Source of the DNA: JAYWAM01 sp043782425
GTDB taxonomy: Bacteria; Pseudomonadota; Gammaproteobacteria; Burkholderiales; Usitatibacteraceae
NCBI GenBank assembly: GCA_043782425.1
Contig: JAYWAM010000314.1
Location: 1-24,591 of the forward strand
Length of the DNA: 24,591 nt
Direction: 5' to 3'
Made by a program: the position numbers and the translations under genes. The notes under the pieces were generated by a model. The model was not told where the DNA came from. It did not search any database and saw nothing but the letters and a program-made list of their open reading frames with translations. Positions 22,076 through 24,591 of this stretch are shown here, in pieces (the first letter of the stretch is position 1; each line of letters opens with the position of its first letter).

Positions 22076-24591
22076 GGATCGCAATTGACTTGCAAGTTGC
22101 CCAAGATAGTAATCGGCAGCAAGGAATTGGGCGATACACGCTTTCCTTGGTGCAAGCCTTTGTTCGCCATCGCGGCAATCATGAAGTGTTCCTTGGGCTC
22201 AATGGCTTATTCCCTGATGCTATTGAGTCAATTCGCGCTGTTTTTGATGGTCTGCTTCCGCAGAAGAACATCCGGGTTTGGTATGCCCCGGGACCGATAA
22301 AAGAGTGTGAGCCGGGCAACGAATGGCGCCGTGAAGTAGCTGAGCTCATGAGCGAAGCCTTCTTTGCCAACTTGAAGCCGGACGTGGTGCTTATTCCAAG
22401 TTTCTTCGAGGGCTATCATAGTGATGGTGCAACTAGCGTTGGTGTTTTTGACTCAAGCCTGACTTCCGTGGTCGCCTTGAGTGCATTCGACGTAACACGA
22501 ACTAACATTTCTACCCAGGGCGAGCGCAGCTACATGGCGCGCAAACTAGAACACCTCAAGCGTGCGGACTTGCTGTTGGCGATGCCCCCACTTACTGTGG
22601 ACGAAGTAAGCAGGTGCTTTGACGTGTCCCCGGAACGTGTGCAAGCCTGTTCATTGGTTGATGAGGCTGAAGCTACGGAGCAGAAAGACGCAGCCACCTG
22701 GCCGCAAAATTTGCTTAAGATATTCGAGGGACTCACGGTCGTACACCCCCGATCACTTCGACCGCCACTGAGCGAACGGCCAAAGTTGGCCTACATATCC
22801 CCTCTACCACCCGAGCGAAGTGGTATTTCAGATTACAGCGCCGAATTGCTACCAGAGCTTGCGCGCTTTTATGACATCGACGTGATTGTCGCTCAAGCAG
22901 AAAAAACAAAACCGTGGGTTATCGCAAATTGTGGCGCGCGAACAGCCGATTGGTTCCTTCAAAACGCCCATGAATACAGCCGCGTTCTTTATCACTTCGG
23001 TAACTCACCCTATCACCAGCACATGTTCCGGCTGCTGGCTCAAGTTCCAGGTGTCGTAGTCTTGCATGATTTTAGCCTTGGAAATTTGCAAAGGCACCGC
23101 GAAATGCAGGCCCCCTCCTCATTTGCTTGGACAAGGGCGTTGTATGAGTCCCACGGCTGGGGATCTGTAGTAGAGCGTTTCCACGTCAGCGATGAGATTC
23201 TACTGAAATATCCTGCCAATCTTGAAGTGTTACAGCAGGCACAGGGTGTTATTGTGCACTCGGAATATGCTCGGCACTTGGCAGGCGAGTGGTACGGGAG
23301 CCAACTTGCTGCTGACTGGGCGGTTATTCCGCTTTTACGCGCGCAGATCTCTGAGAAGAGTCGAGATAATGCCCGGCAAAAGTTGGGTATGAAAGTAAAG
23401 GATTTCGTGGTATGTAGCTTTGGAATATTAGGGCCCAACAAGCTTAACCATCGACTTCTGGAGGCATGGCTGTGTTCCCACTTGGTGCAGGATGCAAGCT
23501 GCGTCCTGGTGTTTGTCGGCCAGAACTCTGTGCGTGAATACAGTAAGCAGCTTCTGCAAACAATTCATGACGCTGGCCTGGAGAAGCGTATTCATTTAAC
23601 TGGTTGGGTTGATGCGCCAACATACCGCAATTACCTCGCCGCCGCGGACGTGGCTGTGCAATTGCGCTTGCATTCTCATGGGGAAACTTCTGCCACAGCT
23701 CTGGATTGCATGAGCTACGCCGTACCCACTATTGTAAACGCCAATGGCTCCATGGCCGAGTTACCGCCTGACGCGGTTTGCATGCTTCCCGATGCATTCG
23801 AGGATCAACACCTTATCGAGGCGTTGGAAACTCTGTGGCAAGATGGCGAAAAGCGCGCTGCATTGGGTAAATGTGCCCGGGAGGTTATTCTTTCGCGCCA
23901 TATTCCGCCTGTCTGCGCAAGTCAGTACGCTGACGTAATCGAGCAGTTTTGTGCGCGTTCGCGAAGTGACTCTCATGCATTGATAAAGGCAATTGGTGAT
24001 ATTGATTGCGGTTACCATAGTGACGCAGAGTGCTTGGATCTTGCGCAATTGATCTCCCGCACTTTGCCTATCGCTAAGCCGAAGCGACAATTATTAATTG
24101 ATGTGTCTGCGATCTGCCGGAGCGACTTGAAGACGGGGATCCAACGAGTCGTTAAGGCGTTAGTGAAAGAATTAGTGCGGTCGCCTCCCCCTGGTTATCG
24201 TATCGAGCCGGTTTACCTTATGGATCAAGGGCAGCGATGGTTATACCGTTATGCACGGGAATGGACATCTAGCACCCTTGATATTCAGGGGGGCTGGATG
24301 CCAGATGATCCGGTCGAGTATTCACCCGGAGATTTAATGCTAGTCGCCGACTTTACTGGCGGATTCGCAGTTGAAGCCTGGCGCGCGGGGGTGTTTAAGC
24401 AATTGAAGGATGATGGTATTGGTTTGTTTTTCGTTGTCTATGATCTCTTGCCGGTTCAGATGCCCGATTTTTTTCCGCCAGGGCAGTTTGGCTATGTGGA
24501 ATGGCTAAATATAGCCAGTAGCGTTGCCGATGGCGCTATCTGCATCTCCAGGACGGTAGCTGATGAATTGCGGTCGTGGCTAGATGTTTCA
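22072..24591 (+). CDS. large multidomain glycosyltransferase (GT4-like modules), 3'-truncated
   Basis: An open frame of 840 codons running off the window. Residues 1 to about 210 begin RIAIDLQVAQ...GIGRYTLSLV, the N-terminal half of a GT-B GT4 enzyme. From about 236 a second module begins (KLAYISPLPPERSGISDYSAELL). It includes GILGPNKLNHRLLEAW near 451 and the donor-site region HLTGWVDAPTYRNYLAAADVAV to GETSATALDCMSYAVPTI (about 508-555). A third module starts near 672 (LLIDVSAICRSDLKTGIQRVVKALV). Tandem GT4 modules are typical of mannosyl polymerases such as WbdA, and manC upstream supplies GDP-mannose. It starts at GTG 22072 in a GTGA overlap, with AGAGGA upstream. The first module lacks an obvious donor-binding half. 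Confidence 0.88.
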   Translation, partial: MRIAIDLQVAQDSNRQQGIGRYTLSLVQAFVRHRGNHEVFLGLNGLFPDAIESIRAVFDGLLPQKNIRVWYAPGPIKECEPGNEWRREVAELMSEAFFANLKPDVVLIPSFFEGYHSDGATSVGVFDSSLTSVVALSAFDVTRTNISTQGERSYMARKLEHLKRADLLLAMPPLTVDEVSRCFDVSPERVQACSLVDEAEATEQKDAATWPQNLLKIFEGLTVVHPRSLRPPLSERPKLAYISPLPPERSGISDYSAELLPELARFYDIDVIVAQAEKTKPWVIANCGARTADWFLQNAHEYSRVLYHFGNSPYHQHMFRLLAQVPGVVVLHDFSLGNLQRHREMQAPSSFAWTRALYESHGWGSVVERFHVSDEILLKYPANLEVLQQAQGVIVHSEYARHLAGEWYGSQLAADWAVIPLLRAQISEKSRDNARQKLGMKVKDFVVCSFGILGPNKLNHRLLEAWLCSHLVQDASCVLVFVGQNSVREYSKQLLQTIHDAGLEKRIHLTGWVDAPTYRNYLAAADVAVQLRLHSHGETSATALDCMSYAVPTIVNANGSMAELPPDAVCMLPDAFEDQHLIEALETLWQDGEKRAALGKCAREVILSRHIPPVCASQYADVIEQFCARSRSDSHALIKAIGDIDCGYHSDAECLDLAQLISRTLPIAKPKRQLLIDVSAICRSDLKTGIQRVVKALVKELVRSPPPGYRIEPVYLMDQGQRWLYRYAREWTSSTLDIQGGWMPDDPVEYSPGDLMLVADFTGGFAVEAWRAGVFKQLKDDGIGLFFVVYDLLPVQMPDFFPPGQFGYVEWLNIASSVADGAICISRTVADELRSWLDVS

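Noticed and set aside
1..24591. CRISPR arrays, tRNAs, transposases or att sites
   Set aside because: No regularly spaced direct repeats, cloverleaf sequences, transposase motifs or flanking direct repeats were noticed on reading both strands.

Overview
The window looks like a betaproteobacterial chromosome, probably order Nitrosomonadales or a relative. The best marker is a housekeeping island on the minus strand: zapB-like gene, zapA, 6S RNA (ssrS), EVE-domain gene. That gene order is what I expect in this group; the taxonomic call is an inference. The GC content is moderately high overall. No tRNA, rRNA, transposase or CRISPR array was seen.

Region 1 (3-13274, plus strand) is a tightly packed biosynthetic operon. 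After a truncated M20 amidohydrolase and a 90-base gap come: a His-rich polytopic membrane protein, a DadA-type FAD oxidase, a class III aminotransferase fused to an AAR-type fatty acyl-ACP reductase, an SCP2-like protein, an APC permease, a ferritin-like diiron protein, a small His-containing membrane protein, an MprF-C/DUF2156 aminoacyltransferase, a cytochrome P450, a DagK-type kinase and a PHBH-type FAD monooxygenase. Most junctions overlap (ATGA or TTGA) or are spaced by fewer than 20 bases, so the genes are very probably co-transcribed.

The reading I favour is a pathway to a long-chain amine-derived natural product. The fusion enzyme would make an alkyl amine from a fatty acyl thioester. 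The aminoacyltransferase, small membrane protein, diiron protein and DagK-like kinase together recall the VlmA/VlmO/VlmB/VlmJ logic of valanimycin (azoxy) biosynthesis: amine N-hydroxylation, transfer of an amino acid from its tRNA, N-N bond formation, oxidation to azoxy, and phosphorylation before elimination. This is an inference from gene content and remembered family knowledge. A fatty-amine azoxy/hydrazine lipid cluster in a betaproteobacterium would be new to me.

Region 2 (13209-14439, minus strand) is the housekeeping island. Its EVE gene overlaps the last operon gene tail to tail by 66 bases, which marks the 3' edge of the cluster.

Region 3 (14543-24591, plus strand) is for export and cell-surface polysaccharide. 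It holds an ABC ATPase broken by two apparent -1 frame changes, its ABC-2 permease, manC (GDP-mannose supply, with a palindromic repeat inserted in frame), a Wzm/Wzt-type polysaccharide exporter, an FkbM methyltransferase, an unidentified beta-propeller-like protein, and a large multidomain glycosyltransferase running off the end. The pieces fit an ABC-transporter-dependent O-antigen or capsule locus with mannose-containing, possibly methylated glycans.
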